Source of the DNA: Labilibacter marinus
GTDB taxonomy: Bacteria; Bacteroidota; Bacteroidia; Bacteroidales; Marinilabiliaceae
Assembly: GCF_001659685.2 (NCBI RefSeq)
Contig: NZ_LXYE02000016.1
Span: 62,001-126,000 of the forward strand
Direction of reading: 5' to 3'
Length of the DNA stretch: 64,000 bases
In this document: positions 16,755-25,446 of the stretch, piece by piece
Layout: every line of letters begins with the position of its first letter
Numbering within the stretch: position 1 is the stretch's first letter
The notes under the pieces: model-generated
Databases searched by the model: none
What the model saw: the letters and a program-made list of their open reading frames with translations, nothing else
What the model was told of the DNA's origin: nothing
Position numbers and translations under genes: made by a program

Positions 16755-16973
16755 ATGAAAAGGATAATTTACGGACATCTGGTAGAAATAGAGATGTATA
16801 GAGATATGTTAGAAAAGGAAAATATTACTTGTATGATTAAAAATGAATTCGAAGAAGCTTCACATGCTGGTTTTGGTTCAGGACTTCCAGGTAATGTTGA
16901 CTTATTTGTAGATGAGGAAAATATTGAAAAGGCAAGTTTTATTATTAACGCGCATAAGGAAAGCCAGAAGTAA
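16755..16973 (+). CDS. DUF2007 family putative signal-transducing protein
   Basis: The 72-residue protein shows the DUF2007 pattern: a strand, the helix 'VEIEMYRDMLEKENI', 'CMIKNE', and the hinge 'GFGSGLPGNVDLFVDEENIEKA'. This is a ferredoxin-like, PII-like fold of unknown role. There is no signal peptide. A DUF423 membrane protein gene begins 5 nt after its stop, so the two are surely co-transcribed. Confidence 0.82.
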   Translation: MKRIIYGHLVEIEMYRDMLEKENITCMIKNEFEEASHAGFGSGLPGNVDLFVDEENIEKASFIINAHKESQK

Positions 16974-16978
16974 TTAAA

Positions 16979-17362
16979 ATGAAGAAGTTAGTATTATTGT
17001 TTGGTGCTTCGTATGGATTGCTATCTGTTATATTTGGAGCCTTTGGAGCGCATGCCTTAAAAAAAGTTTTACCCGAAACAGCATTGCAAAGTTTTGAAAC
17101 AGGCGTAAGGTATCAAATGTACCATGGTATACTATTATTGCTAATAGGTTTTTTCTTTGCTTTTGAAACAAAGCTCGAAAATTATATGGCATGGTCATTT
17201 ATTGTAGGAACCATATTATTTTCGTTTAGCATATACTTGTTAGCCTTAAATAACCAATGGGGTTATCAGCTCCGTTTTCTTGGTCCGATAACCCCATTAG
17301 GTGGTTTATTTTTAATAATAGGCTGGCTATTATTGCTTGTTCTTGTCTTCAGAAGATTTTAA
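16979..17362 (+). CDS. DUF423 family membrane protein (YgdD-like)
   Basis: The 127-residue protein has four hydrophobic helices and the family signature 'FGAFGAHALKK' followed by 'FETGVRYQMYHGILLL' and 'LGPITPLGGLFLIIGWL'. Length is typical for YgdD/DUF423 inner-membrane proteins, whose role is unknown. It overlaps by 33 nt, tail to tail, with the minus-strand glycosyltransferase gene. Confidence 0.9.
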   Translation: MKKLVLLFGASYGLLSVIFGAFGAHALKKVLPETALQSFETGVRYQMYHGILLLLIGFFFAFETKLENYMAWSFIVGTILFSFSIYLLALNNQWGYQLRFLGPITPLGGLFLIIGWLLLLVLVFRRF

Positions 17363-18307
17363 GGAATCAAATAAGGTTTTCTCAACAAAATACTTTGGCC
17401 TGTCTTTACTTTCGGTATAAATCTTACCAATATATTCGCCGATAACTCCAAGTGCTAACAGAATAACAGAACCCAAGAACCATACAGAGATGATTACTGA
17501 TGTCCAACCTGCAACGCGCACCCCATAAAAATATGAGCCTAGTGCATAAAACATGGCTAATATGGATAATATTAATGTTATTATTCCTAACCAAAATACA
17601 ATGCGTAAAGGTTTAATACTGAATGAAGTTATCCCGTTTATGGCCAAAGAGATAAGTTTACTAATCGGATATTTAGATTCTCCAGCAAAGCGTTCTGCAC
17701 GAGGGTATTCTACAATGGATGAGTTGTAACCAATTTGGGGAATAATTCCTCTGATGTATAAGTTACTTTCTTTATATTCTTGAAAATGGTTTAATACTTT
17801 GTTGCTCATTAATCGAAAATCTGCATGGTTATATACAGAGTCCACTCCTAGTGAGCGCATAAAATTATAAAAGCCATATGAAGCGTGCTTAGTAAAGAAG
17901 GTATCAACATCTCTTGAGCTACGAGCACCATATACGATCTCGTCTCCATTATCATAGCGATCAACCATTTGTTGTATCACTTCAATATCATCTTGTAAGT
18001 CCGCATCAATCGAAACAGCTGCATCACAATTGTCTGTTACATGCTTAAGGCCAGCTAATAGTGCAAATTGGTGCCCTACATTACGCGAAAGTTTTAAACC
18101 CTTAACGTAAGTGTTGCTTTGGTGCAACTCCTCAATCATAGGCCAAGTGTTATCCTTACTTCCATCATTGATATATAAAATATAGCTATCGCTACCAACC
18201 TTGTTGGCTTTAATCATTCTATCTAGTAAATCAGATAGTCTTTTGGTAGTTTCAGGAAGTACCTCTTGCTCGTTATAGCAAGGGACAACAATTGCTAAGG
18301 TATTCAT
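17330..18307 (-). CDS. GtrB/DPM-like family 2 glycosyltransferase
   Basis: The 325-residue protein is a GT2 enzyme: 'AIVVPCYNEQEVLPET' at the N-terminus, 'LYINDGSKDNTW' (nucleotide-binding Asp), 'SIDADLQDD' (the DxD metal motif at about 98-103) and 'FRLMSNKVL'. Two C-terminal transmembrane helices (about 235-260 and 270-295) are typical of the GtrB/dolichol-phosphate-sugar synthase subgroup. That subgroup loads a hexose on undecaprenyl phosphate. The upstream gene, 15 nt away on the same strand, encodes a polytopic membrane protein that could be the matching transferase. No GtrA-type flippase is visible. It converges with DUF423 with a 33-nt overlap. Confidence 0.88.
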   Translation of the reverse strand: MNTLAIVVPCYNEQEVLPETTKRLSDLLDRMIKANKVGSDSYILYINDGSKDNTWPMIEELHQSNTYVKGLKLSRNVGHQFALLAGLKHVTDNCDAAVSIDADLQDDIEVIQQMVDRYDNGDEIVYGARSSRDVDTFFTKHASYGFYNFMRSLGVDSVYNHADFRLMSNKVLNHFQEYKESNLYIRGIIPQIGYNSSIVEYPRAERFAGESKYPISKLISLAINGITSFSIKPLRIVFWLGIITLILSILAMFYALGSYFYGVRVAGWTSVIISVWFLGSVILLALGVIGEYIGKIYTESKDRPKYFVEKTLFDSLKSSEDKNKQ

Positions 18308-18322
18308 ATAAATATTTGATTA

Positions 18323-19810
18323 TTAATTTATCTTATACAGAAAATACTCTGGGTTGGAATGCTTTAATGTTAAGTAATCTTGGTTTAGTTTTTCTTTACT
18401 AATTAAATAATGAATAGGATACTCAGATTTTATATCGATTAGAGTATTTACATTTTCTCTAAATTCATTTAATAACTCCATGCGAATATACCATTCGTAT
18501 ATTTTTTCGCCACCACCAGGCACCATTTTAAAATTAACAAATGTTTCTCGCTCTGTTCTTCTTAAAAGACTTAAAGGCATCTTACAATGCTCAATAAGGA
18601 TATCTGATTGTTTGGTATTCTTTTTTATATAATCAACTAACTCGATGTAATTAGGATTGGGTTCTCTTAAGAATCCTCTTTTTATATTACCTGTAGTTCT
18701 TCCGATTAGTGAAGGGATAAATAGTAAGAAAAATGCAAAGTATGTTGCTTTACGCGCAAATTTAGGGTGATATCTTTTTATCCACCAAAATAAATAAATG
18801 TAGAACATTAAAGCTCCAACAGTATTTATTCGGAATAAATAATATTTTAGAAAAGAACCAGATGTGTTGATTACGGATGTGAATAGAGCTATCCAAATCA
18901 TGGTAAATAACACTAAGTTCATTATGTATAGTTTATTTGTATATAGCCCTTTATTTTTTCTCATGACTGAGATAATAAAAATCATCATTACAATCATTTG
19001 AATAATGGAAGGCCATACTACTTTTAAAGCATCAGGACGAGAAAGGGGAGCTGTATGATGAGGATTTCTATAAAACGTATAAACCCAATCAATATTTACT
19101 CCATTGATTAAACTGCCACTTTCAAAAATATGTTGCGATAGGTAATAAACAAACGGAGATACGATTACCACGTACATTATGCCTAGTTTAATAGGAAGTA
19201 TAAACTTCTTTTCGTAAGCTAGAATATAAGTTAATGCAAATGCGGTATACCATCCACCTACTAATATATGAAAATAGCTTGCTAAACTAGCTAATGCAAT
19301 GCTTTGCCAATATTTGCCTTTAACTAATAAATGCAAGGAAAAAAGAACAAAAATGTAAGCAAAAGATTTTGGTTCAAAATTCTCGAATATATATTCTCCA
19401 CCTATCCATGATTGACTAATGAGGAAAATCTCTAATAAAATAAGAAAACTAATGTTTGAAAATTTAAACAGCTTAAATAGTTTGGTAAGAGGATAAGCAG
19501 ATATCAAAAAGATGATTAATCGTCCGTAAAATGCTACATTTTCAAAGGACATATATTTTAGCATAAAGCCAGCAATGTACTGGTATAACACTCTAGTTCC
19601 TGGCCACTCCTTAACAACAAATGAATGTGAAAGCCAAGAAGGATCTGCAAAATGTTTGGCCAGAGGAAAATATATTTCTTCGTTACTGGTTAGGGTAAAT
19701 CCAAGGTAATGCGCTGAAATTATCAGTACCGTTAAAAAATAAGGATTTACACTATTAATATAGGTGAAAATATTTTCTACTCTTGCTGCAAAACTGTTTG
19801 TTGGCTTCAT
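18323..19810 (-). CDS. Polytopic membrane protein, possible GT-C glycosyltransferase
   Basis: I prefer the second ATG (19810) to the first (19840) because it begins 'MKPTNSFAARV' without an odd 10-residue lead. Roughly eleven hydrophobic helices span residues 25-370, followed by a soluble domain of about 110 residues at the C-terminus. The first periplasmic loop has acidic residues ('TSNEEIYFPLAKHF'), as GT-C enzymes that use lipid-linked sugars have in that position. The gene lies 15 nt upstream of a GtrB-like enzyme, which supports a role in transferring a lipid-linked sugar to an envelope acceptor. There is no strong family match, so the function is inferred. Confidence 0.65.
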   Translation of the reverse strand: MKPTNSFAARVENIFTYINSVNPYFLTVLIISAHYLGFTLTSNEEIYFPLAKHFADPSWLSHSFVVKEWPGTRVLYQYIAGFMLKYMSFENVAFYGRLIIFLISAYPLTKLFKLFKFSNISFLILLEIFLISQSWIGGEYIFENFEPKSFAYIFVLFSLHLLVKGKYWQSIALASLASYFHILVGGWYTAFALTYILAYEKKFILPIKLGIMYVVIVSPFVYYLSQHIFESGSLINGVNIDWVYTFYRNPHHTAPLSRPDALKVVWPSIIQMIVMMIFIISVMRKNKGLYTNKLYIMNLVLFTMIWIALFTSVINTSGSFLKYYLFRINTVGALMFYIYLFWWIKRYHPKFARKATYFAFFLLFIPSLIGRTTGNIKRGFLREPNPNYIELVDYIKKNTKQSDILIEHCKMPLSLLRRTERETFVNFKMVPGGGEKIYEWYIRMELLNEFRENVNTLIDIKSEYPIHYLISKEKLNQDYLTLKHSNPEYFLYKIN

Positions 19811-19893
19811 TATTTTGTCACGTAAATTATGCGAAGCCAAAAGTAGAAAAATATTGCGTAGATACCTTATTCATACTTATTATAACTTTTTAC

Positions 19894-19943
19894 CAAAAAA
19901 CGCCAATAGATTTTTGCAAGTAATAATCTATTGGCGTTTTTAA
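19894..19943 (-). terminator. Terminator of the BlaI/M56 operon
   Basis: AAAACGCCAATAGATT pairs with AATCTATTGGCGTTTT around a loop of about 12 nt, with T/A runs at both ends. It sits past the 3' end of the minus-strand M56 gene. Confidence 0.88.
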
Positions 19944-19965
19944 TAATTGTGTATTTTTTAAGCTT

Positions 19966-21867
19966 TTAATCTTGTTCTATCTCTTTTAATTCTTTTTTGA
20001 GTTCTTTCTTCATTTTTTCCATTTCCTTTTTCAGCTGTTCCATTTCTTTTTTGAGTTCTTCTTGCTCACGAAGCATCTGTTTTTTCTCGCGCTCCATTTC
20101 TTTTCTATCTCTTTTTATTTCATCCTTGTCAATTTCTAATTCTGCGGCTTCCAGTTCTGCTGATACAAGGGAATCGATATTCATATTTTCTATTTGCTCG
20201 TGGGCAATTTCTATGGCGATATTAGCTGCTTCCATCGAAGTTTCTACAATCGCTTCTATATCTAAATTTTTAAGCACATCAGCAGCAATCTCTAAACCCG
20301 CTTCAGCAGCTTCCAAAGATAGCTCCGTAATTTCACCTACCTCTTCTAAATCTTTTAATTCGTGCTTGCTTTCTTTCATCGCTTCACGAATTTCTTTTCT
20401 AGCTTCTTTCAATTCCTGACGAACCTCTTTTTGAATAGAATCATGATTGATTTCTTCTAAGGCTAAATCAATATCAATGCGAGCCTCATTTAAAGCTTCG
20501 TCAACAATCACATCAAAATTGATATCCTTTAATGCAGCATTCACTTCCGAAATAATTTCGGCAGAAAGCTGTAGATCCTTCTCTGATAAAGCAATTTCGA
20601 TGGCTTGCTCAATTTCTTCAGAAAGCTCGTCGTTTTCTTTAGCTATTTCAATATTTTTCTCTACCTCAATAAGCATACTGTCCTTTTTTGCCTTTACTAC
20701 AGCTGGTGCAACTGGCTTTTCAGGAGAAATACTTGCTGCAGGCGGACTTGGAAAAGCAGGAGTCTCAACACTTGTTTTGCTTTCTTTATTAGGGATTAAG
20801 TTGTTGCTGAATTGACTTCCTACAGAAAATGATACAAGGAAGATACTACTAATGATAATGCAGGCTGCAATTAGCCCTTCGGATGTATTTGTTTTCATGG
20901 CTCTTTCTTTTTGAATTCGTTTAATTCTTTCTAACAGGCTTCCCTTTTTCTTTGAGAAAGCCATTGAAAGGTTTTCTTGTTGATAACTAAAAATGTGGGC
21001 ATGCGTTAATGCTTTGGCATAGTTTATTTGGTCGCCAGTAACATTTATAGCAATATCATCACATGCATGTTCGCGTTCGGTTCGTATATGGTTTGAAATA
21101 CTCCAAACTGCAGGATGGTAAAAGAATAAAATCTCGATAACCGACTGTATAATATTAAATAAGTAATCGTTACGTACTATATGCGCTAGCTCGTGAGCTA
21201 TGATGGCTTCAATTTCTTTATCGCTTAAGCCTGTAAAAGCTTTAACAGGAAATAAAATAATCGGTTTTACAAAGCCTAATGTAAGCGGTGTTGAAGTGTG
21301 GGGAGATTGATAAGCATTTACGTTTTTTTTGATATTTAGAGTATGTGCATACTCCTTTAATTTGGTCATCCATTTTTCTTCAAAAGGTAAAAGTTGCAGG
21401 GTTCTAAGGCGTCTGTTATAGGCTAGTCCTCCTAAGAGTCTTACTGTAAAGAGCCCAATGCCAATTAACCAAATAGATAGAAATAAAGGGAAGCTACGTT
21501 GAAACCAAGCCCGCACTTTTATAAATCGGATGTTGTAACTGCTGCTAATTGCGGTTGTTTCTTGGCCAGATATATCTTGTTTTGCCGCTTTAAAATAGTT
21601 AGGATTATTTAAAAGTTCTGTCCTAAGTGCTTGTTTATCGATGGCGTAGTTGTATGCACTTACAAATGTAGAAACGGACCAGCCAAGTAATATTACTAAG
21701 GCAGTAAAAGATATAAAATACCGCACTTGAGCGCTGTATTTGTTTAAAATAGCTAATAACATAAGTAGGCCAATTAATACAACAAATCCTTGCCAAATGG
21801 CATGTATAATGGTCCAGCCTAGCGCTTCTGTAATAGCTGGAGAAAAAATACTCTGAATAGAATTCAT
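19966..21867 (-). CDS. BlaR1/MecR1-like M56 metallopeptidase with a coiled-coil C-terminus
   Basis: The 633-residue membrane protein has four helices in its first 350 residues and the M56 zinc site HELAH (225-229), with Glu266/Asp270 in 'EREHACDD' as the likely third ligand. In BlaR1/MecR1 such a protease cleaves or triggers loss of the BlaI repressor after sensing a signal. Here the penicillin-binding sensor domain is absent. Residues about 395-633 are instead a very Glu/Lys-rich helical region, nearly all heptads, ending in repeats of EMEQLKKEMEK type. The blaI-like gene lies 33 nt upstream. The sensed signal is therefore not deducible. Confidence 0.88.
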   Translation of the reverse strand: MNSIQSIFSPAITEALGWTIIHAIWQGFVVLIGLLMLLAILNKYSAQVRYFISFTALVILLGWSVSTFVSAYNYAIDKQALRTELLNNPNYFKAAKQDISGQETTAISSSYNIRFIKVRAWFQRSFPLFLSIWLIGIGLFTVRLLGGLAYNRRLRTLQLLPFEEKWMTKLKEYAHTLNIKKNVNAYQSPHTSTPLTLGFVKPIILFPVKAFTGLSDKEIEAIIAHELAHIVRNDYLFNIIQSVIEILFFYHPAVWSISNHIRTEREHACDDIAINVTGDQINYAKALTHAHIFSYQQENLSMAFSKKKGSLLERIKRIQKERAMKTNTSEGLIAACIIISSIFLVSFSVGSQFSNNLIPNKESKTSVETPAFPSPPAASISPEKPVAPAVVKAKKDSMLIEVEKNIEIAKENDELSEEIEQAIEIALSEKDLQLSAEIISEVNAALKDINFDVIVDEALNEARIDIDLALEEINHDSIQKEVRQELKEARKEIREAMKESKHELKDLEEVGEITELSLEAAEAGLEIAADVLKNLDIEAIVETSMEAANIAIEIAHEQIENMNIDSLVSAELEAAELEIDKDEIKRDRKEMEREKKQMLREQEELKKEMEQLKKEMEKMKKELKKELKEIEQD

Positions 21868-21900
21868 GATGAAGGAGTTATAGTTAATACTCGTGGTTAG

Positions 21901-22281
21901 TTATGGTTGTTTATTCTCCATTTGTTCGATAATCTGTTTTATCTCATTCAGCTCTTCTTTCGAAGTTGTTTTATTACCTAATAGCTGCATAACTAGCGAG
22001 CTAGCCGAGCCGGCAAAGGCTGAATCAATAAATCTATCTAACAACCTACCTCGTGTTTCCTCTTTAGCGTAATTACTAAAGTATAGATGACTCTTACCAT
22101 TAGGCTCTCTTCTTAAAAGACCTTTGGTGTTCATCTTCTGCATTATTTTCAAAGTAGTAGTATATCCTACGTCCTTTGTTTTACAAATATGCTCATGTAT
22201 CTCTTTTACAGTCAAAGGTTCCTTTTTCCATAAAATATTAAGTATATCGAGCTCAGCAGCTGTTGGTGCTATCTTTTCCAT
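21901..22281 (-). CDS. BlaI/MecI/CopY-family repressor
   Basis: The 126-residue protein is a winged-helix repressor: 'PTAAELDILNILWKKEPLTVKEI' (helix-turn-helix start), 'VGYTTTLKIMQKMNTKGLLRRE' (recognition helix and wing), and a C-terminal dimerisation part with 'AFAGSASSLVMQLL'. BlaI cleavage in staphylococci occurs between two residues in that linker. It is the first gene of an operon with the M56 protease, and two perfect operators flank its promoter. Autorepression is strongly implied. Confidence 0.93.
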   Translation of the reverse strand: MEKIAPTAAELDILNILWKKEPLTVKEIHEHICKTKDVGYTTTLKIMQKMNTKGLLRREPNGKSHLYFSNYAKEETRGRLLDRFIDSAFAGSASSLVMQLLGNKTTSKEELNEIKQIIEQMENKQP

Positions 22282-22299
22282 CCTACTTCTTTTTTTTAT

Positions 22300-22315
22300 T
22301 ACGACTCTTGTCGTA
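22300..22315. promoter_or_regulatory. BlaI-type operator, promoter-proximal copy
   Basis: TACGACTCTTGTCGTA is a 6-bp inverted repeat (TACGAC/GTCGTA) with a 4-nt centre. It covers the expected transcription start, just downstream of the -7 element on the minus strand. Confidence 0.85.
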
Positions 22316-22347
22316 CAAATATATACGACTCTTGTCGTAATAGCAAA
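22316..22347 (-). promoter_or_regulatory. Promoter of the BlaI/M56 operon
   Basis: Read on the minus strand: TTTG (22347-22344), a 20-nt spacer, then TATATTTG (22323-22316). This is a full-consensus Bacteroidota promoter. Its spacer contains the distal operator and its -7 element fills exactly the gap between the two operators. Confidence 0.82.
22324..22339. promoter_or_regulatory. BlaI-type operator, promoter-distal copy
   Basis: This is an identical copy of TACGACTCTTGTCGTA, with its centre 24 bp from the first, lying inside the -33/-7 spacer. Two dimers bound here would block RNA polymerase. Confidence 0.85.
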
Positions 22348-22581
22348 TTTTTATTCAGAATTATAGTGAAGTAAATACGGTTTTGATTTCTTTCTGTTTA
22401 TAAGAAGACGCCTGATATAGTATTTGAGATGAGTGAAGAAAACGTTATTGAAACCCTCAATCTGATAATTAAGATACTTAACTCTTGTTTAGAATAAATA
22501 CTATTCAAGTAAAATAAGTCAATCAGAATGACCTGTTTTTGTTAGAGAAATAATTTTTTTTCAAAAAAAATGGCTTTAACC

Positions 22582-22593
22582 GCAAACGGTTGC
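22582..22593. promoter_or_regulatory. Possible LacI-family operator
   Basis: GCAAACGGTTGC is centred on CG and palindromic at 5 of 6 positions, close to the GCAAACGTTTGC-type sites bound by LacI/GalR repressors. It lies about 50 nt upstream of the GH13 promoter. Maltodextrin-responsive LacI regulation is plausible, but no such regulator gene is in the window. Confidence 0.45.
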
Positions 22594-22641
22594 AAACAGG
22601 AGGAGTGCTTATAAGTTAGTGTAGGGCAGTGGTGTAGGGCT

Positions 22642-22671
22642 TTTGAGAGCGTTGGTATATTATTAACTTTG
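22642..22671 (+). promoter_or_regulatory. Promoter of the GH13 gene
   Basis: TTTG at 22642-22645, an 18-nt spacer and TAACTTTG at 22664-22671 give a near-consensus promoter 30 nt before the ATG. Confidence 0.65.
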
Positions 22672-22700
22672 GTTCATAAAATCAAAAAAAATATATCAAA

Positions 22701-24371
22701 ATGATGACAAGAAATCTACTGATTGCAATTGTTTTAATATTAGCTGCTAGTTGTGCTCCTAAAAAAACGGAGAAGTCTCAGGTAATTCCCGAAGCTCCTT
22801 TTGCTTGGGAAAATGCGAATGTTTATTTTCTTCTTACCGACCGCTTTAATAATGGAGATGTGAATAATGACATCAACTTTGAAAGAACCAAAGAAACAGG
22901 TTTGTTAAGAGGTTTTATGGGTGGCGACTTTAAAGGAATTATAGAAAAAATTGAGGAAGGCTATTTTACCGATTTAGGTGTAAATGCATTATGGTTTTCA
23001 CCCATTGCAGAACAAATTCATGGAAGCGTGGATGAAGGAACCGGGAGTACTTATGGTTACCATGGTTACTGGGCTTGCGACTGGACCAGTATTGAACCCA
23101 ATTGGGGAACGGAAGAAGAGTTTGCTAACCTAGTGGAAGCAGCCCATAGCAAAGGCATTAGAGTGGTAATGGATGTGGTGATTAATCATACAGGTCCTGT
23201 AACAGAAAAAGACCCTGTTTATGATGCTGATTGGGTACGTACTACGCCACAATGTACTTACGATAATTATGAATCTACAGTTACTTGTACGCTGGTAGAA
23301 AACCTACCAGATGTAAAAACAGAAAGCGATAAAGAGGTAGACTTACCACAAGTGTTGATTGAAAAGTGGACCAAGGAAGGGCGTTTAGAGCAAGAGATGG
23401 AAGAGCTGAATGCTTTTTTTGCACAATCTGGCTACCCACGTGCTCCGCGTTATTATATCATGAAATGGTTAACCGATTTTGTGCGTAAGTACGGTATTGA
23501 TGGTTATAGAATTGATACCGCTAAACATACTGAAGAATCTATTTGGGGCGACCTATATAAAGAGGCCGTTAAAGCATTTGCCGAATGGAAAACTGCTAAT
23601 CCTGATAAAGTATTAGATGATAATGAGTTTTACTCGGTGGGAGAGGTGTACAATTATGGTATTTCAACAGGAAGAATGTTTGATAATGGAGGAGTTCAGG
23701 TAGATTATTATAGCCACGGCATGGATGCGTTAATTAATTTTGAGTTAAAGTATGATGCCGATAAGTCCTACGATTCAATATTTACTAAGTATTCTAATTT
23801 ATTAAATAATGAATTAAAAGGTAAGTCTGTATTAAACTACTTAACCTCGCACGATGATGGTCAGCCATACGACCAAAATAGAGAAAAAGCAATTAGAGCA
23901 GCTAATGTATTATTGCTTTGTCCTGGTGCCTCTCAAATTTATTATGGAGACGAAACCAACCGAAACCTAGTCGTTGAAGGAACCGTTGGAGACGCTACCT
24001 TACGTTCATTTATGAACTGGGAGAGTATTAGAACGAATGATGTAGTTAATGGCATTGGTGCAGATGATTTATTGTTGCACTATAAAAAGTTAGGTCAGTT
24101 TAGAGCTAAGAATCCTTCTGTAGGAGCTGGTGTACATGCACAAATTACAGCTCAGCCATATGTGTTTAAAAGAGAATGGACCAAAGGTGATTATATCAAC
24201 AAAGTAGTGGTTGGTTTAGATTTACCTAAAGGCAAGAGAGAGATCTCAGTAGCAGGCGTATTTGAAAATGGAACTGTGTTAACAGATGCCTACTCGGGGC
24301 AAACTGTTGAAGTAAAAAACAATAAAGTAGTTATTGAATCAGAATTTGATATTGTTCTATTGTCTTTATAG
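22701..24371 (+). CDS. GH13 alpha-amylase-family lipoprotein
   Basis: The 556-residue glycosidase acts on alpha-glucans at the cell envelope. The N-terminus is a lipoprotein signal with LAASC (Cys18). The GH13 barrel regions are in order: 'VVMDVVINHTG' (region I), 'GYRIDTAKH' (region II, nucleophile Asp272), 'SVGEVYNYG' (region III, acid/base Glu315) and 'TSHDDGQPY' (region IV, Asp385). All three catalytic acids are present. Length suits a single-domain amylase with a short C-terminal beta domain. There is no susC/susD pair nearby. A LacI-like site and a consensus promoter precede it. The exact specificity (amylase, neopullulanase or other) cannot be read. Confidence 0.93.
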   Translation: MMTRNLLIAIVLILAASCAPKKTEKSQVIPEAPFAWENANVYFLLTDRFNNGDVNNDINFERTKETGLLRGFMGGDFKGIIEKIEEGYFTDLGVNALWFSPIAEQIHGSVDEGTGSTYGYHGYWACDWTSIEPNWGTEEEFANLVEAAHSKGIRVVMDVVINHTGPVTEKDPVYDADWVRTTPQCTYDNYESTVTCTLVENLPDVKTESDKEVDLPQVLIEKWTKEGRLEQEMEELNAFFAQSGYPRAPRYYIMKWLTDFVRKYGIDGYRIDTAKHTEESIWGDLYKEAVKAFAEWKTANPDKVLDDNEFYSVGEVYNYGISTGRMFDNGGVQVDYYSHGMDALINFELKYDADKSYDSIFTKYSNLLNNELKGKSVLNYLTSHDDGQPYDQNREKAIRAANVLLLCPGASQIYYGDETNRNLVVEGTVGDATLRSFMNWESIRTNDVVNGIGADDLLLHYKKLGQFRAKNPSVGAGVHAQITAQPYVFKREWTKGDYINKVVVGLDLPKGKREISVAGVFENGTVLTDAYSGQTVEVKNNKVVIESEFDIVLLSL

Positions 24372-24383
24372 GATTGTATAAAT

Positions 24384-24424
24384 GCAGAGCGGGCACTCGT
24401 TAATTCGAATGCCCGCTCTTTGTT
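24384..24424. terminator. Strong bidirectional terminator
   Basis: AGAGCGGGCA pairs with TGCCCGCTCT around a 14-nt loop (which itself has CTCG/CGAA pairing), followed by TTGTTTTTG. It separates the convergent GH13 gene and the minus-strand barrel gene. Confidence 0.9.
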
Positions 24425-24442
24425 TTTGTATAATCTTAGTGG

Positions 24443-25021
24443 TTAGTTTTTACCACCACCAATTTCAAATCCTAATTTAATAGATAAATAGTTTTTGTTA
24501 TCAAGTTCTGAAATACCAGTGTCTATTCCTGTAATGACATTGTACTCTAAGGCAGCTCTAAAGTGTCCCATTAAAAGACCTACACGTGGAGCAAAACCAA
24601 ATTTAGAACCAAAATCATAAGCAAATGGATCTTCTCCTGCTGCCGCCGATACAACATCAGTTTCTACAGAACCTAAAGAGTAAATACCGATTCCTAGTCC
24701 AGCGAAAGGACGAACTTTGTTTTCACTAAAATAATAATCTCCAGTTAACTGATAGCTACCAACTGCTGAAATACTAACGTTATCATAATCACTTGAAGCT
24801 CCCATGATAGCCCATTCCATTTTTAAACCCACTGCAATATTGTTTGTTACATTGTACTTAGGTTCTAAATAAAAACCAGCACCAGCGCTTACAGCTTCTC
24901 CACCAGGGATAGCATAAAGAGCACCAACGTCTACTTTGAATGGTTTGTAATCAGTACTCTGAGCAAAAGATGTTGCAACTGTAGCTAAAGCTACTACTAA
25001 GATTAATAAAATCTTCTTCAT
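24443..25021 (-). CDS. Outer-membrane beta-barrel protein
   Basis: The 192-residue protein begins with a signal peptide (MKKILLILVVALATVATSFA). The body consists of amphipathic strands such as 'VSAGAGFYLEPKYNVTNNIAVGLKMEWA', 'AVGSYQLTGDYYFSENKVRPFAGLGIGIY' and 'FAPRVGLLMGHFRAALEYNVI', the pattern of small OmpW/OmpX-like barrels. Extracellular loops are short. It is monocistronic with a shared terminator at the 3' side. No ligand is deducible. Confidence 0.82.
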   Translation of the reverse strand: MKKILLILVVALATVATSFAQSTDYKPFKVDVGALYAIPGGEAVSAGAGFYLEPKYNVTNNIAVGLKMEWAIMGASSDYDNVSISAVGSYQLTGDYYFSENKVRPFAGLGIGIYSLGSVETDVVSAAAGEDPFAYDFGSKFGFAPRVGLLMGHFRAALEYNVITGIDTGISELDNKNYLSIKLGFEIGGGKN

Positions 25022-25404
25022 AATTTTTAATAGTTAAATTTAAAATGCGTGTAATTTTTGTTTCGAGAGGTGATACGCCTTGCCTAAGTATAGGTTACAA
25101 AAAGAATAATCGTGTTGCATTATTTAACATCGTTTTTTCAATTGTAAAATGATTCTATTGTATAGTATAACTATTTTAAATTCAGCTATAAAAACACTTA
25201 TTAAAAGATGTTAAAAATGTACCAAAAAAATATTAACTTTTTTTGAATATATTTTTTAAATAGTTGAAATTATAGTAAAAGAATAACCAAAGTTTAATCT
25301 ATCAATTAAGGATGCTGATAATAGATGTTAGCTTGTAAGACATACAGACTTTATCTTTTGAACGAAAAAGTTTAAACTCAGTACTTGACTAAAAACTTTC
25401 TAGT
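25022..25404. other. AT-rich divergent intergenic region
   Basis: 383 nt between the divergent barrel gene and the TPR/PD40 gene. It is very AT-rich and must hold both promoters. The only near-match I find is TATCTTTTG at 25352-25360, one base longer than the consensus. No ORF or RNA gene is recognised. Confidence 0.4.
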
Positions 25405-25446
25405 TTGTTTAAAGTGTTATATTTTAGATGCCAAATGTTTATATTC

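Larger units (their letters stand above)
22348..22700. other. Divergent control region between the BlaI operon and GH13 gene
   Basis: Beyond the BlaI promoter this 353-nt stretch holds a LacI-type near-palindrome at 22582-22593 and a promoter at 22642-22671 for the GH13 gene. No small ORF stands out. Confidence 0.6.

Noticed and set aside
19997-20419. 140-residue Ser/Phe-rich plus-strand frame
   Set aside because: It is the antisense reading of the Glu/Lys codons of the M56 protein's coiled coil. Composition is extreme and no family fits.
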